Shown piece after piece: positions 1-9,111 of a stretch of 64,000 nucleotides of DNA (position 1 is its first letter; each line of letters begins with the position of its first letter). Origin of the DNA: Fibrobacterota bacterium (GTDB taxonomy: Bacteria > Fibrobacterota > Fibrobacteria > UBA5070); the NCBI GenBank assembly GCA_016715065.1, contig JADKBN010000031.1, positions 248,001 through 312,000 on the forward strand, written 5' to 3'. The notes below the pieces were generated by a model. That model was given only the letters and a program-made list of their open reading frames with translations. It ran no database searches and was not told where the DNA came from. A program made the translations under genes and the position numbers.

Positions 1-98
1 TCCGCATTGCGCGTGTGGGTCATGTCGGGAGATCCGGGAAGCTGCTTGCAACCGGCCAGCGCCAGGGCGAGGACAGCCAGGTGACGGATTTTGATCAT
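1..98 (-). CDS. Lipoprotein, N-terminal part only
   Basis: The reading frame starts with ATG at 98 and runs off the window edge. The visible residues form a short basic start, a hydrophobic stretch and the lipobox LALAGC, so this is an exported lipoprotein. Its ATG overlaps the TGA of the upstream epimerase gene in an ATGA arrangement, which indicates co-translation. Only about 32 residues are visible, so the function is unknown. Confidence 0.7.
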   Translation of the reverse strand, partial: MIKIRHLAVLALALAGCKQLPGSPDMTHTRNA

Positions 99-1186
99 AA
101 GGCATCCTTCGGGAAGCGTTGGTGGTAGTCGGTCAGGGTGGAGATCAAAGCCTCATCCAAACCCAAATGCGGCTCCCAATCCAGGATCCGCTTGGCCTGG
201 GCGATGGAAGGCATGCGGCGATCGGAATCCTCGTAGCCCTCTCCATAGAAGGCGGAGGCGGACACCTCCTGCAAGGGGAGTTCCAGGATCGAAGGATCTT
301 GGCGCAGTCGCGACCAGATCGTGCGCATGCGCAGCGCCAAGCCGTGGATGTCGGTTTCGTTGGCAGGATTCCCCAGGTGGAAAACCTTGCGATCACAGGC
401 TTCGGGTCTTTCCAGAATCCGCACCAGCGCGGACACGGCGTCATGGATGTGCAGGAACGCTCGCCGCGAGCGACCACCTTCCACCAACCGCAGAGGCTTG
501 CGGGAAAGAAGCGCCGCGACAAAACAAGCCAGCACGCGCGGAGTCCCTTCGCCTTCCAAGCCAGGCAGATAATCCATGCGCGGCCCGATGAAATTGAACG
601 GGCGGACGATGGTCCATTGCAAACCCTGTTCGCGGCCGTAGGCTTCCACAAGGCGTTCGGACAGCTGTTTGGCGCACGCGTAACTCCAGCGAGTGCTGGC
701 CAAGGGCCCGAGCAGGAAGGGGGTGTTCTCCTCCTCGAAGGTCTCGAAGGGAGATCCCTCTTCGATACGGGCGTCAGGAGCCCACGAGCGCAGGGTCCTT
801 CCGAACACTTCGCTGGTGGAAAGATGCACCAGCCGAACCCCAGCGTTGGCGCATTGGCGCACGATGGGCTCCACATGCAGGAAATTCGATTCGATCACAT
901 CCACGGTGCGTGTCCCGTAGAGGCTGGGGTTGCACAAGGCCGCGAGGTTCACCACCACATCGGCTTGCGTGATGTCGGAAGCCAACAAGGCCGGGTCGTC
1001 GCGAAGATCGCGGAGCCGGAAGACAAATTCCGGATGTTTTTCCGGAAGGTGAGCCGTGCGGATCTGCTCGCGATCCCAGCCCACCACCTGCCATGATCCC
1101 GAGCGCAACAAGGCTTCCACCAGGTGGGACCCGATGAATCCGTCCGATCCCAGGACGACGACCCGTTGGTGTGTTGCGCTCGACAT
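95..1186 (-). CDS. NAD-dependent epimerase/decarboxylase, ArnA C-terminal-like
   Basis: A 363-residue extended short-chain dehydrogenase. The Rossmann motif is GSDGFIG (residues 13-19) and the catalytic pair is Y169/K173 in SYACAK. The C-terminal stretch around GYEDSDRRMPSI, followed by a LDWEP motif, closely resembles the UDP-glucuronate decarboxylase half of ArnA. The family acts on nucleotide sugars in the cytoplasm, so this enzyme probably makes a sugar precursor for a surface glycan or lipid modification. The formyltransferase half of ArnA is absent. It is divergent from a polysaccharide gene cluster and its stop codon overlaps the start of a lipoprotein gene. The exact sugar substrate is inferred, not shown. 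Confidence 0.85.
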   Translation of the reverse strand: MSSATHQRVVVLGSDGFIGSHLVEALLRSGSWQVVGWDREQIRTAHLPEKHPEFVFRLRDLRDDPALLASDITQADVVVNLAALCNPSLYGTRTVDVIESNFLHVEPIVRQCANAGVRLVHLSTSEVFGRTLRSWAPDARIEEGSPFETFEEENTPFLLGPLASTRWSYACAKQLSERLVEAYGREQGLQWTIVRPFNFIGPRMDYLPGLEGEGTPRVLACFVAALLSRKPLRLVEGGRSRRAFLHIHDAVSALVRILERPEACDRKVFHLGNPANETDIHGLALRMRTIWSRLRQDPSILELPLQEVSASAFYGEGYEDSDRRMPSIAQAKRILDWEPHLGLDEALISTLTDYHQRFPKDAL

Positions 1187-1260
1187 GCTTGTTGGAGATC
1201 GTCAAAATAGCTTCCCGGCGATTCCCCATCTCTTGTGGAATCCCCTTTATCTTTGCGGCC

Positions 1261-2778
1261 GTGAAAGCCCTTCCATGGATCGCGTTGGCGTTGTGCGCAG
1301 GGGCGCTCTTGTCGTATCCCCTCTCCGACCATGATCTCTGGTGGCATCTGGCCGCAGGCCGGACCATGATGGAAACCCGCCAGTGGATTCGCTTCGATCC
1401 CTTCTGCAGTTCGAGCCTTGGACAGGATTGGACCGATCTCCATTGGGGTTTCCAGTTGTTGGTGTTTTGGATCCACATGGCCGGTGGATTGGGAGCGTTG
1501 GTCGCCACAAGGATTCTCTTGGTGCTCCTGAGCTTCACCATCGCCTTGCGGGGACGATTGTCTTGGGAAACCGCTTTGTGCGCGTGTGTGGGGCTTGCCA
1601 TCTGCCGATCCTTCCTGGACCTGCGACCGCTGTTGGTCACCTTGGTTCTCCTCTCTGTGCTGTGGCACAGCTTCGAGTCTCCAGAGCCTCGAGCTAGGGC
1701 CTTGGTCCCGCTGTTGGTCCAGCTTGCTCTGGTGAACACACAGGGACTGTTCCTGCTGGGCCCGCTCTTCACCCTCGCGGCCGCCGCCGGACAATTTTGG
1801 GCAGGCGATCGCAAACGGTCCTGGAATCTCTTCTTGCTTGCCGGCGGGATGGGAATCCTTTCCTTGGCCAATCCGTGGGGGATCGGCGCCTTCCGCTTGG
1901 CTGGTGTGGTGGCAGGCCGGATCGCTTCCAACGGCGGATCCGTGTTCGCTCGCGAAATCCCCGAAAACATCGCCTTGATCCCCTGGATCCTCGAGTCGCC
2001 GATCCGCGCGCTGCTTCCTCTGTGGTTGGCTCTTTTGACCTTCCTCTTTTGGAGGAGCGGTCCCGGTTCGCGTGGACGCTTCGTGCTTTTTGCCGGGTGC
2101 TTGGGACTCTCGCTTCTAGCGGTGCGCAATCTTCCGTTTTTGGTGCTGGCCTCGCTCTATTGCCTTCAGCCTCCCCAGGCGCCCTGGCGGGCCATGCGTT
2201 GGATCACCCCGTTGATCGCGCTGGGATTTTCCGGTTTCTTCCTGATGGAAGGCAGATGGAATCTCCCTGGATCGTGGATCGCCCCCACACATCTGCCCTC
2301 CGAGCAGACCTTGGCGCACCTTGACTTGTCCAAAGGACAAGTCTTCCATGAACTGCGCGCTGGTGGATGGCTTTCCTGGAAACTCCCGTCTCGAGGCGCC
2401 TGCTGGGCGGACACGCGCCTTGTGCTGCATGACGAGGCTTTCGTGAAGGGCTACCTGGATGCGCTGGACCATCCGGAAAATTTCGAGCGATGGAGCGACG
2501 CGCAAGGGTTCCACTGGGCGCTGGTCCCTACCTCGGCATGGCCTCGATGGAAGCCGCTAGCTTCCCATCTGGTCGGCTCGCCACGGTGGCGCCTGGCCCA
2601 AGCCGACGGTGCGTGGGCGCTTTTCGAAAAGACAGATTCTGCGAATCTCGTTCCTCCGTTTCCGGTCGACTCCGTGGAGCAGGCTCTTCATCGGCGCTTT
2701 TCCGCGAATCCCCGCTTGGAATCGGTCGTGCGGGTCCAATGGCACGCGTTGGTCTCCCTCTCGAGGGTGCAGCCGTGA
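1261..2778 (+). CDS. Polytopic membrane protein, possible GT-C-type glycosyltransferase
   Basis: About 505 residues from the GTG chosen here. The N-terminal half is strongly hydrophobic with many predicted membrane spans, and the last 180 residues are soluble. Near the start is DHDLWWHLAAGR, a signature like those in membrane glycosyltransferases of the GT-C fold, where the acidic residues lie in the first periplasmic loop. The frame is open back to an ATG at 1171, but that would overlap the divergent epimerase start. GTG 1261 immediately precedes the first membrane span and is preferred, although its ribosome-binding site is weak. It overlaps the next gene by four bases (GTGA). The role in glycan assembly is inferred from the neighbours. 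Confidence 0.65.
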   Translation: MKALPWIALALCAGALLSYPLSDHDLWWHLAAGRTMMETRQWIRFDPFCSSSLGQDWTDLHWGFQLLVFWIHMAGGLGALVATRILLVLLSFTIALRGRLSWETALCACVGLAICRSFLDLRPLLVTLVLLSVLWHSFESPEPRARALVPLLVQLALVNTQGLFLLGPLFTLAAAAGQFWAGDRKRSWNLFLLAGGMGILSLANPWGIGAFRLAGVVAGRIASNGGSVFAREIPENIALIPWILESPIRALLPLWLALLTFLFWRSGPGSRGRFVLFAGCLGLSLLAVRNLPFLVLASLYCLQPPQAPWRAMRWITPLIALGFSGFFLMEGRWNLPGSWIAPTHLPSEQTLAHLDLSKGQVFHELRAGGWLSWKLPSRGACWADTRLVLHDEAFVKGYLDALDHPENFERWSDAQGFHWALVPTSAWPRWKPLASHLVGSPRWRLAQADGAWALFEKTDSANLVPPFPVDSVEQALHRRFSANPRLESVVRVQWHALVSLSRVQP

Positions 2779-3665
2779 TCGCCGTCACCGGCGGGGCAGG
2801 GGCGATGGGAACGCGCCTATGCAAAAAGCTCCTCTCCGAAGGGCTTGCCGTGCGCGTCTTGGATCTGGACAAACCCGGCACACGAAACCGAATGCATCGA
2901 TTGGGCGTGGAATTCCGTCCAGCGGACGTGGCCGACCCGCTCTCCCTGGGCGGCGCCTTGGAGGGATGCGACGCGGTGGTCCATCTGGCGGGGCAGGTGC
3001 TCGCCCAAGGAAACACCGCCCTGTTGGACCGGGTCAACCGACAAGGGACGGAAAATGTCCTCGCCGAAGCGGCAAAGTCCGGCGCGACTCGATTCGTGCA
3101 CATCTCCTCGATCTCGGTCTCCTACCGGTTGGCCAACCCCTATTCTGAATCCAAGCGGCTGGCCGAACTCGCCGTCCAGGCAAGCCCGCTGGACTGGACC
3201 ATCCTGCGCCCCACGCTGGCCTGGGGTAGCCCGTCCTGCGCCGAACACGAGGCGTTTCGCCTTGCCGTGGGAAGCCGTCGGATCCTGCCTTTTCCGGGTG
3301 GCGGAACGGCGAGAAAGGCGCCGGTCCACGTGGACGATCTGGCCGATGCGTTCGCCTCCACCCTGCGATGCAACGGATCTATTGGACGGATTCTGGCGCT
3401 GTCGGGATCGAGGACGGTTTCGCTTCGCGAAATGGCCCAGGAAATCCAGGCCTTGCAAGGCAGGCAAGCACGCATCCTCCCCATTCCGTCTTGGATTGCC
3501 GCAACGGCTTCGCGCGTCTTGCCTCCTCTCGCCAGAGCCGCCGGAATCAAGCCTCCCGGCGACTGGCAGACCTACACCGGCCTTGTAGAGGACGCCTGCC
3601 CATCCTGGCACGAAGCGGGGGATCTCCTCGACTGGCATCCCCGTGGATGGAAGGCGGATTCATGA
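2775..3665 (+). CDS. NAD(P)-dependent epimerase/dehydratase
   Basis: A 296-residue short-chain dehydrogenase/epimerase. The cofactor motif TGGAGAMG lies at residues 5-12 and the catalytic Y123/K127 in YSESK. The GTG start overlaps the TGA of the membrane-protein gene (GTGA), and its own TGA overlaps the ATG of the following glycosyltransferase (ATGA). The frame continues upstream, but that part is antisense-like and overlaps the previous gene. The enzyme likely modifies a nucleotide sugar or lipid-linked sugar for the glycan made by this three-gene unit; the substrate cannot be told from sequence. Confidence 0.85.
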   Translation: MIAVTGGAGAMGTRLCKKLLSEGLAVRVLDLDKPGTRNRMHRLGVEFRPADVADPLSLGGALEGCDAVVHLAGQVLAQGNTALLDRVNRQGTENVLAEAAKSGATRFVHISSISVSYRLANPYSESKRLAELAVQASPLDWTILRPTLAWGSPSCAEHEAFRLAVGSRRILPFPGGGTARKAPVHVDDLADAFASTLRCNGSIGRILALSGSRTVSLREMAQEIQALQGRQARILPIPSWIAATASRVLPPLARAAGIKPPGDWQTYTGLVEDACPSWHEAGDLLDWHPRGWKADS

Positions 3666-4699
3666 GCCTGTTCGTGATCGTCCCGGCCTATCAGGCCCAA
3701 TCCACCTTGCGCGAGACCATCCTCCGGATCCCGATCGCCGACTGGGACCACATCCAGAAGCTGGTGATCGTGGAAGATGGCAGTCGCGACCGCACGGGTG
3801 AAGTCGCCGACGCGTTGGCCGAGGAGTTTCTCAAGATCGAAGTCTTGCGCAACGGGCGCAATCGTGGCTATGGCCCCACCGTCAAGCGCGGATTGGAGGA
3901 GGCCCGCAAATCCGGCTGCGGGGTCGCGGCTGTGCTTCATGCCGATGGCCAGTACCCGCCCGAGCGGCTGGTGGAATTCGCGAGGATCTGCACTGGTCGG
4001 AATCTGTCACTACTCCAGGGGTCGCGGCATCTCTCCGGGGGAGCCCGTCAAGGCGGCATGCCCCTTTACAAGATCGTGGCGGGGAAGCTCCTGGTGGCCC
4101 TGGAAAACCGGACCTTTGGGCTTTCGCTTTCCGACTACCACTCGGGATACCTGTTCCACCACCGCACGGCGCTGGACCGCATCGCCTACGGCGCATTGGG
4201 CGATTCCTTCGACTTCGACCTCCAGGTGATCGCGTGCGCCCGCTCGCTGGGACTTCACGTTGGTGAAGAAGCGATCGCCACCCGCTACGCGGGTGAAGAG
4301 TCGCACCTCAACCCGATCACCTACGGCCTGCGGGTGCTGAAGGTGCTGTGGCGGTACAGGACCGGACATTTCCAAAGATGTGCGAGGGATGAAGTCGACG
4401 AAGTTCTGGTTCGTCTGAGGGGGGCTTTGCGCGTCTCGGCGGCGGCTTTCGGGGCCTCGATCGATCGCCGCTACGGCAACTCTTCCAATACCCAGCCCTT
4501 GTCACCGAAGCGGATGTCGCGTTCCACGAACTCCCAGACCACCACCTTGGCGTGCTTCAACAGATCCGCCTTCTGGTGGAGCTTGCGGCGCACCACCGTG
4601 CTCGCTCCGCCGTCGTTGACCACGGATGACATCGGCTGTCCGATCCCTTTGGCCACCTGGGCGATGATCCCCGCAGCCTTGGGCTCGTCGGTCTGGTAG
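3662..4699 (+). CDS. Family 2 glycosyltransferase
   Basis: A GT-A fold glycosyltransferase. The N-terminal strand FVIVPAYQA is followed by VEDGSRDRT (residues 38-46), and HADGQYPPE near residue 95 supplies the metal-binding aspartate. This layout resembles dolichyl-phosphate-mannose synthase-type or undecaprenyl-phosphate glycosyltransferases acting at the inner membrane. No membrane span is visible. The last 75 residues or so are read antisense to the 3' end of the AlgJ-like gene and do not look like a glycosyltransferase. The natural C terminus is probably near base 4400 and the extension may come from a lost base. It starts on an ATGA overlap with the epimerase gene. Confidence 0.8.
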   Translation: MSLFVIVPAYQAQSTLRETILRIPIADWDHIQKLVIVEDGSRDRTGEVADALAEEFLKIEVLRNGRNRGYGPTVKRGLEEARKSGCGVAAVLHADGQYPPERLVEFARICTGRNLSLLQGSRHLSGGARQGGMPLYKIVAGKLLVALENRTFGLSLSDYHSGYLFHHRTALDRIAYGALGDSFDFDLQVIACARSLGLHVGEEAIATRYAGEESHLNPITYGLRVLKVLWRYRTGHFQRCARDEVDEVLVRLRGALRVSAAAFGASIDRRYGNSSNTQPLSPKRMSRSTNSQTTTLACFNRSAFWWSLRRTTVLAPPSLTTDDIGCPIPLATWAMIPAALGSSVW

Positions 4700-5646
4700 A
4701 TACGCGAGTAGCTGTCGCCCAGCCACAGCACGGCGGCGGTGTCGGAGTCCGCGTAGGGGGCCAGAGCGGAATCCACCACCTGGGAAGCGGTGACAGATTC
4801 TGTTTTCCAGATCTCGCGGCGCTTGGGCAAGGCGCTCATTTCGCAGATGTCGCCCCAGCGTTCGATGGTGGTGTCGCGCCACCAGTACTTCCTGGCGTCG
4901 CGGCGTCGCGACACCGGTGCCAAGGTCAGGAGGTGTTGGGCGATCATCTCCGCAGCCGCGGCCACACCTGCGGGGGACCAGTGGGTGTCGCGATGAAGGT
5001 ACAGATCCTTCGCATGGGTCTGCTTGGCAAAGCGCAGCGGCGTCACCAGATCCACCGCGTCCACGCCTGATGCTTTCAGGGAATCCAATAGCATTAACGT
5101 GGGCGAACAGCTGGAATCCACCGTTCCCCCGGAAAGCTTTTCCGGATAGATGGTGGGCTTGCCCGGAACCGGAATCACCACCAGGTGGATGCCCCGCGCG
5201 GCCAATTGGCGGTTCACGTCGCGGATGGCCACCAACGGGCTTTTCACATTGACGCGTTTGCCGTCCACCATGGTGTCAAACGAACCCAGGAAGAACCGCT
5301 CCTGGTCCATACGCGGCCGCACCAGGAATTCCACATCGGGGCGGTAGAATAGCCAGCCGTCCTTGCCCACCACCGCCTTGGCGCCGGCATTGCCGAACAA
5401 GTCGTATTGCATCTGCAACAGCTTGGGGCGGATGGCCGATCCGAAGATCGATCGGTCGCGGGCCTCGGCGTCCCATCCGTGGAGGTTCTCCTTGGAAGGG
5501 AAGCGGGTGAACAAGTCCACCAGGTGGAGTTTGCCTTCCTTACGGAAGTCGCTGACCGCCTGGGTCAGGGGAATGCCAACCACCACCGCCAGGAGGCACA
5601 CGATCGTGGCCCATTGCGCCAGTCGATTCGTCTTTGGAGTGTCCAT
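4471..5646 (-). CDS. AlgJ/AlgX-like SGNH-type O-acetyltransferase
   Basis: A 391-residue protein with one N-terminal membrane anchor (about residues 11-30) and a periplasmic domain. Catalytic-type motifs are HRDTHWSPAG (residues 218-227) and LGDSYS (309-314), as in the acetyltransferase domain of AlgJ and AlgX. These enzymes take acetyl groups delivered across the membrane by an AlgI-type protein and attach them to an exported polysaccharide. The AlgI-type gene lies six bases upstream. The C terminus keeps the family-typical WEFVERD and FGD elements, so this gene is intact where it overlaps the converging glycosyltransferase frame. Confidence 0.85.
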   Translation of the reverse strand: MDTPKTNRLAQWATIVCLLAVVVGIPLTQAVSDFRKEGKLHLVDLFTRFPSKENLHGWDAEARDRSIFGSAIRPKLLQMQYDLFGNAGAKAVVGKDGWLFYRPDVEFLVRPRMDQERFFLGSFDTMVDGKRVNVKSPLVAIRDVNRQLAARGIHLVVIPVPGKPTIYPEKLSGGTVDSSCSPTLMLLDSLKASGVDAVDLVTPLRFAKQTHAKDLYLHRDTHWSPAGVAAAAEMIAQHLLTLAPVSRRRDARKYWWRDTTIERWGDICEMSALPKRREIWKTESVTASQVVDSALAPYADSDTAAVLWLGDSYSRIYQTDEPKAAGIIAQVAKGIGQPMSSVVNDGGASTVVRRKLHQKADLLKHAKVVVWEFVERDIRFGDKGWVLEELP

Positions 5647-5652
5647 GGCGCC

Positions 5653-7086
5653 TCAGAACTGGAAGTAGAGGAAAGGATTGAAGGCCTGGCCGTACATGAA
5701 GCACAAGCCCACCAGAAAGAGCGAAAACGACACCGCCAACCGAGACCACGTCGTTTTCTGTCCGAATTCGTAGGACTGGAACGGCTGGGCGACGAACACC
5801 AAGCAAAGACCCATCACCATCAAATGATCGATCCGCCAGATCTGGGCGTCCAACAGGCCGGACCAGGCCGAGGCATGCCCCAGACCGAACATCGAGCCCA
5901 ACATGGACAGCGCATGCGGGATGTCTTCGGCGCGGAAGAACACCCAGGCGATCACCACGATGGTCATGGTCACCGCGATCCGCAACAGGCGCGGTAGATG
6001 GCCGTAGAAGGGGCGCTTGCCCATCCAACGTTCCAGAGCCAACCACCCGCCGTGGATGCCGCCCCAGACGATGAACTGCCATTGCGCCCCGTGCCAAAGC
6101 CCCCCCAACAGCATCACCAGCGCGAGGTTGGTGTAGGTGCGACCCTCGCCCTTTTTGTTGCCGCCCAGCGGGAAGTAGAGGTATTCGCGCAGCCAGCTGG
6201 AAAGACTGATGTGCCAGCGGCGCCAGAATTCGGTGATGCTCTCGGAGCGGTAGGGGGCGTCGAAGTTGCGGATCAGCTCGAACCCGAACATCTTCCCCAG
6301 CCCCAGGGCCATCACGGAGTATCCGTTGAAGTCGAAGTAGATCTGGAAGGTGTAGGCCAGCGCCCCCCACCAGGCCTGCAAGGTGGTGGGGGATTCCGCG
6401 GCGAACACGGCGTCGGCGATGGTGCCCACGGGATTGGCCAGGAGGATCTTCATGGCGAATCCGATGAAGAACAGGATGACTCCGGAGGAAAACCGCGACG
6501 TCTCGTGCTGACGCGAGTGCAACTGCTTGGACAGGATGTTGTAGCGAAGGATGGGACCTGCCACCAACTGCGGAAACAGCGAGACGAAACACGAAAAATC
6601 GGCGAACGATCGCACCGGACGCTCACCGCGGTAGATGTCGATGACGTAGCTCATGGAGTGGAACGTGTAGAAGGAGATCCCGATGGGAAAGGCGATCCGG
6701 AAGATCTCGAAACCCGGATGCCCCAGCGTTTGCAGCAATTGGTCCATGTTCACCTGGGCGAACACACCGTACTTGAAGACGGCCAGAAGCCCAAGGTTCA
6801 TGGCCATGGACATCCACAACGCCACCTTGCGGTGGCCGGGACTCATGTTGTCGCGCCCCAGATACAGTCCGCAGAAGTAGTCGAACACGTTGGTCCACAT
6901 CATCAGGATGACAAACCACGGCTCGAACCACGCGTAGAACACATACCCGGCCAGCGTCAGCCAGAGGTTGCGGACAAAAAACGGCGAACGCTTCCCGTCG
7001 TCGCTTTTCCGATAGGGCAGGAGGAAGTAGACCCCCAGCACCAGCGGAAGGAACAGGAAGAGGAAGATCTCCTCGGTGAAGACCAC
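5653..7086 (-). CDS. MBOAT family O-acyltransferase, AlgI-like
   Basis: A 477-residue polytopic inner-membrane protein with about ten hydrophobic segments. Family hallmarks are PIGISFYTFHSMSYVIDIYR, the region FWRRWHISLSSWLREYLYFP, and the catalytic histidine in GGLWHGA near residue 325. AlgI-type MBOAT proteins move acyl groups from a cytoplasmic donor to the periplasm for O-acetylation of polysaccharides. It sits six bases upstream of its AlgJ-like partner and three bases downstream of a lipoprotein gene in one minus-strand operon. The length is normal for the family. Confidence 0.93.
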   Translation of the reverse strand: MVFTEEIFLFLFLPLVLGVYFLLPYRKSDDGKRSPFFVRNLWLTLAGYVFYAWFEPWFVILMMWTNVFDYFCGLYLGRDNMSPGHRKVALWMSMAMNLGLLAVFKYGVFAQVNMDQLLQTLGHPGFEIFRIAFPIGISFYTFHSMSYVIDIYRGERPVRSFADFSCFVSLFPQLVAGPILRYNILSKQLHSRQHETSRFSSGVILFFIGFAMKILLANPVGTIADAVFAAESPTTLQAWWGALAYTFQIYFDFNGYSVMALGLGKMFGFELIRNFDAPYRSESITEFWRRWHISLSSWLREYLYFPLGGNKKGEGRTYTNLALVMLLGGLWHGAQWQFIVWGGIHGGWLALERWMGKRPFYGHLPRLLRIAVTMTIVVIAWVFFRAEDIPHALSMLGSMFGLGHASAWSGLLDAQIWRIDHLMVMGLCLVFVAQPFQSYEFGQKTTWSRLAVSFSLFLVGLCFMYGQAFNPFLYFQF

Positions 7087-7089
7087 CGG

Positions 7090-7569
7090 TCAGATTCCCT
7101 GCGCCCAGGTGGCGAACCAGCGAGGACTCTTCTCCTGGGGGAAGTTGTCTTCCAAGGCGCCGGTCCAGGCGGAATCCAACGTGCGCAGCACCAGATAATG
7201 TTGCTCGCCTTCGCGGAAGGTGGTGAGCGTCCCGCCGACCTTGCCTTTTTGATCGTCCTGGATGGCCGATCGCGCCGTGCGCGGATCGTAGTGGGCCACC
7301 AGGATCTCCTTGGTGGCGAGCGTCCCTTCCACCACCGTGTCCACCGTGTACTTCATCACATAGGCATACTTGTACAGGTCGTTGGCCGGAAATTGTCCCG
7401 TGACCTTCTGGAGCGTCCCCACCAGGACCAGGCTCCCTTGAGCGGCAGGCCGCGCGGGAAGGGTGATCGCCGCCTTGGTCGCCTTGACGGAAGTCGCCTC
7501 CTTTTTGCAGGCGGAAAGGGACAGGACGAACACGAGGCCAGCGGCCACGGAAAGGAACGATGTGCGCAT
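7090..7569 (-). CDS. Small lipoprotein of the O-acetylation operon
   Basis: A 159-residue protein with a signal peptide and lipobox LSLSACKK. The mature part is about 140 residues with no family I recognise, and is rich in beta-strand-like segments. It lies three bases from both neighbours (the PD40 protein and the AlgI-like gene), so it is co-transcribed. A role in the envelope, possibly supporting the acetylation machinery, is inferred only from this position. Confidence 0.75.
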   Translation of the reverse strand: MRTSFLSVAAGLVFVLSLSACKKEATSVKATKAAITLPARPAAQGSLVLVGTLQKVTGQFPANDLYKYAYVMKYTVDTVVEGTLATKEILVAHYDPRTARSAIQDDQKGKVGGTLTTFREGEQHYLVLRTLDSAWTGALEDNFPQEKSPRWFATWAQGI

Positions 7570-7572
7570 GGG

Positions 7573-8571
7573 TTACTTCATCCAGGCGTCGGGCCAGCGG
7601 TCGTTGCCCGAGTGAAAGGTGATTCGGGCAGCCTTGTCGGCGCTTTCGCCGATCTTCAGGAGATGGATTTCGTAGTCGGCGATGTCGTGGTCGTGACCGC
7701 GGTCGGTGGCGGCCCAAACCAGCCATTTTCCGTCTTGGGAGATCTGGGGGAAGTATTCGTGCGAACGCCGCCCGGGAAGGTCCAACCACTTCTGCTTGTC
7801 GGCGGAAAGGGCACCGTGCTTGCCGGAAGCGTCCAGATCATAGGCGTAGAGTTCGGTGCCGCCGTTGCCGGTGGGATTGACGCGGGTCACGCGGTGCCCG
7901 CCCGGGAAGAAGGTCATCTGGCAGCCCCCGCCGGAAGCGGATTCGAACCACTGCTTGGTGGCCAGGTTCAATACGCCCACCGAACGCTCCGAGCCGCGCA
8001 AGGTGATCGCCAGGAATTTGCCGTCGGTGCTCAGGTTGGGGTTTTGCGCGATGCCGCCTTTCAACAGCGTCTTGCCATCCACCAACTTGGCCTCGCCTGT
8101 GCCATCACCCTTGGCGGTGAACACGTCCGTGCCGCGCGAGAATACGATGCTACCGTCCGCTCGCCAGGTGGCCCAGGTGGAGTTGGGCACCAGGAGTTTC
8201 TCACCGGAGCCGTCCACGTTCACCATCCACGTGTCCCAACGCTCGGGGAAATTGGCGTTGGTTTCCGCCGTCCAATCCAACTTGGATCTGGTGAACAGGA
8301 CGCGCGCTCCATCCGGCGAGATGCGGGGGTACCAATCGGTCTTGTTGCCTTTGGAAAGCTGACGAACATTCTGGCCGTCGGCGTCCATGGCAAAGATCTT
8401 GTGGTTGCCCACGCGACTGGACGACCACACGATGATCCCGTTGGCTTTGCCTTTCAGCGCAGCGAGCTTGGCCTGCTCGGCGGCATCCGGGGCGACCGGA
8501 GTTCCCTTGGGCGCCTGGGCGAAGGTGGCAGCGGCGACAAGAAACGGCAAAAGAAAAGCGGTGCGCTTCAT
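7573..8571 (-). CDS. Exported TolB/PD40-type beta-propeller protein
   Basis: A 332-residue protein with a cleavable signal peptide ending in TFAQA. The body contains several WD40-like PD40 blades of the TolB type, visible as KIFAMDADGQNVRQLSKG, YPRISPDGARVLFT and YFPQISQDGKWLVWAATD. Such propellers are periplasmic or surface binding platforms. It is the second gene of the O-acetylation operon, seven bases after the lipoprotein upstream. Similar blades occur in the lipoproteins at 9176 and 62355, so the family is expanded here. No enzymatic motif is seen. Confidence 0.8.
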   Translation of the reverse strand: MKRTAFLLPFLVAAATFAQAPKGTPVAPDAAEQAKLAALKGKANGIIVWSSSRVGNHKIFAMDADGQNVRQLSKGNKTDWYPRISPDGARVLFTRSKLDWTAETNANFPERWDTWMVNVDGSGEKLLVPNSTWATWRADGSIVFSRGTDVFTAKGDGTGEAKLVDGKTLLKGGIAQNPNLSTDGKFLAITLRGSERSVGVLNLATKQWFESASGGGCQMTFFPGGHRVTRVNPTGNGGTELYAYDLDASGKHGALSADKQKWLDLPGRRSHEYFPQISQDGKWLVWAATDRGHDHDIADYEIHLLKIGESADKAARITFHSGNDRWPDAWMK

Positions 8572-8578
8572 GGGTGCG

Positions 8579-9043
8579 TCACTTCGCCTTGATGGTGAAG
8601 ACGGCGTCGGACGTGTCGAACGCCGAATTCATTTGGTAATCCTGGACCTTGATCTTGCAGTTGGTCCCGGCTGGGAAGGCGATATTCTTCCGCTGGACCG
8701 AACTGTAAACGGTGTCCGACAGTGGGAAGGTCGCTCCCCACGTTTCGTAAGGCACCTGTCCATTCCCTGTCAGACTGAACCAGTCTCCGGTTCCGCAATC
8801 GACCAGAACCTTCGCTGCAATCAGATTGGCCGTATCAGCGTCCCAGCGCACATCGATGCTCCCGCCGACCTGAAAGGTCTCTCCGCCGTTGGGGGAAATC
8901 ACGGTGATTCCGTTTCCTTGCCGGCGGGAGCCCGTCTTTGGGACCACGGGCGGGGGGGCCACAGGAGATGGGTCGTCACTGCAAGAAACGAGCAAGGCCA
9001 GAGCGGTGCATCCTGCGAATAGCTGCTTGGTGCCAAATGTCAT
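8579..9043 (-). CDS. Lipoprotein with an Ig-like 'SPNGGE' domain
   Basis: A 154-residue lipoprotein with lipobox LLVSCSDD and a Pro-rich linker. The following domain begins ITVISPNGGETFQVGGS, the signature of the Kre9/KNH-like Ig fold found in secreted bacterial proteins. ATG 9043 is preferred over an in-frame upstream ATG because GAGG lies about six bases before it. This is the first gene of the five-gene minus-strand operon ending at the AlgJ-like gene. Its promoter probably lies in the divergent region 9044-9175. Confidence 0.72.
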   Translation of the reverse strand: MTFGTKQLFAGCTALALLVSCSDDPSPVAPPPVVPKTGSRRQGNGITVISPNGGETFQVGGSIDVRWDADTANLIAAKVLVDCGTGDWFSLTGNGQVPYETWGATFPLSDTVYSSVQRKNIAFPAGTNCKIKVQDYQMNSAFDTSDAVFTIKAK

Positions 9044-9111
9044 GGAAAACCTCGAGAAGGAAAGGAAGTGAGGCAAAATTACATGGACCCTCGACTCCAG
9101 ATCACTGGTTT

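Noticed and set aside
774..2129. A 451-codon minus-strand frame through the membrane-protein gene
   Set aside because: It runs antisense to a clear polytopic membrane protein and out of frame with the ArnA-like gene; its sequence is low-complexity Arg/Pro/Ser-rich as expected for a shadow frame.
5998..8592. An 864-codon open frame on the plus strand
   Set aside because: It is antisense to four well-supported genes (AlgI-like, lipoprotein, PD40 protein and part of another), has no start signal, and its composition is what the reverse strand of GC-rich genes produces.
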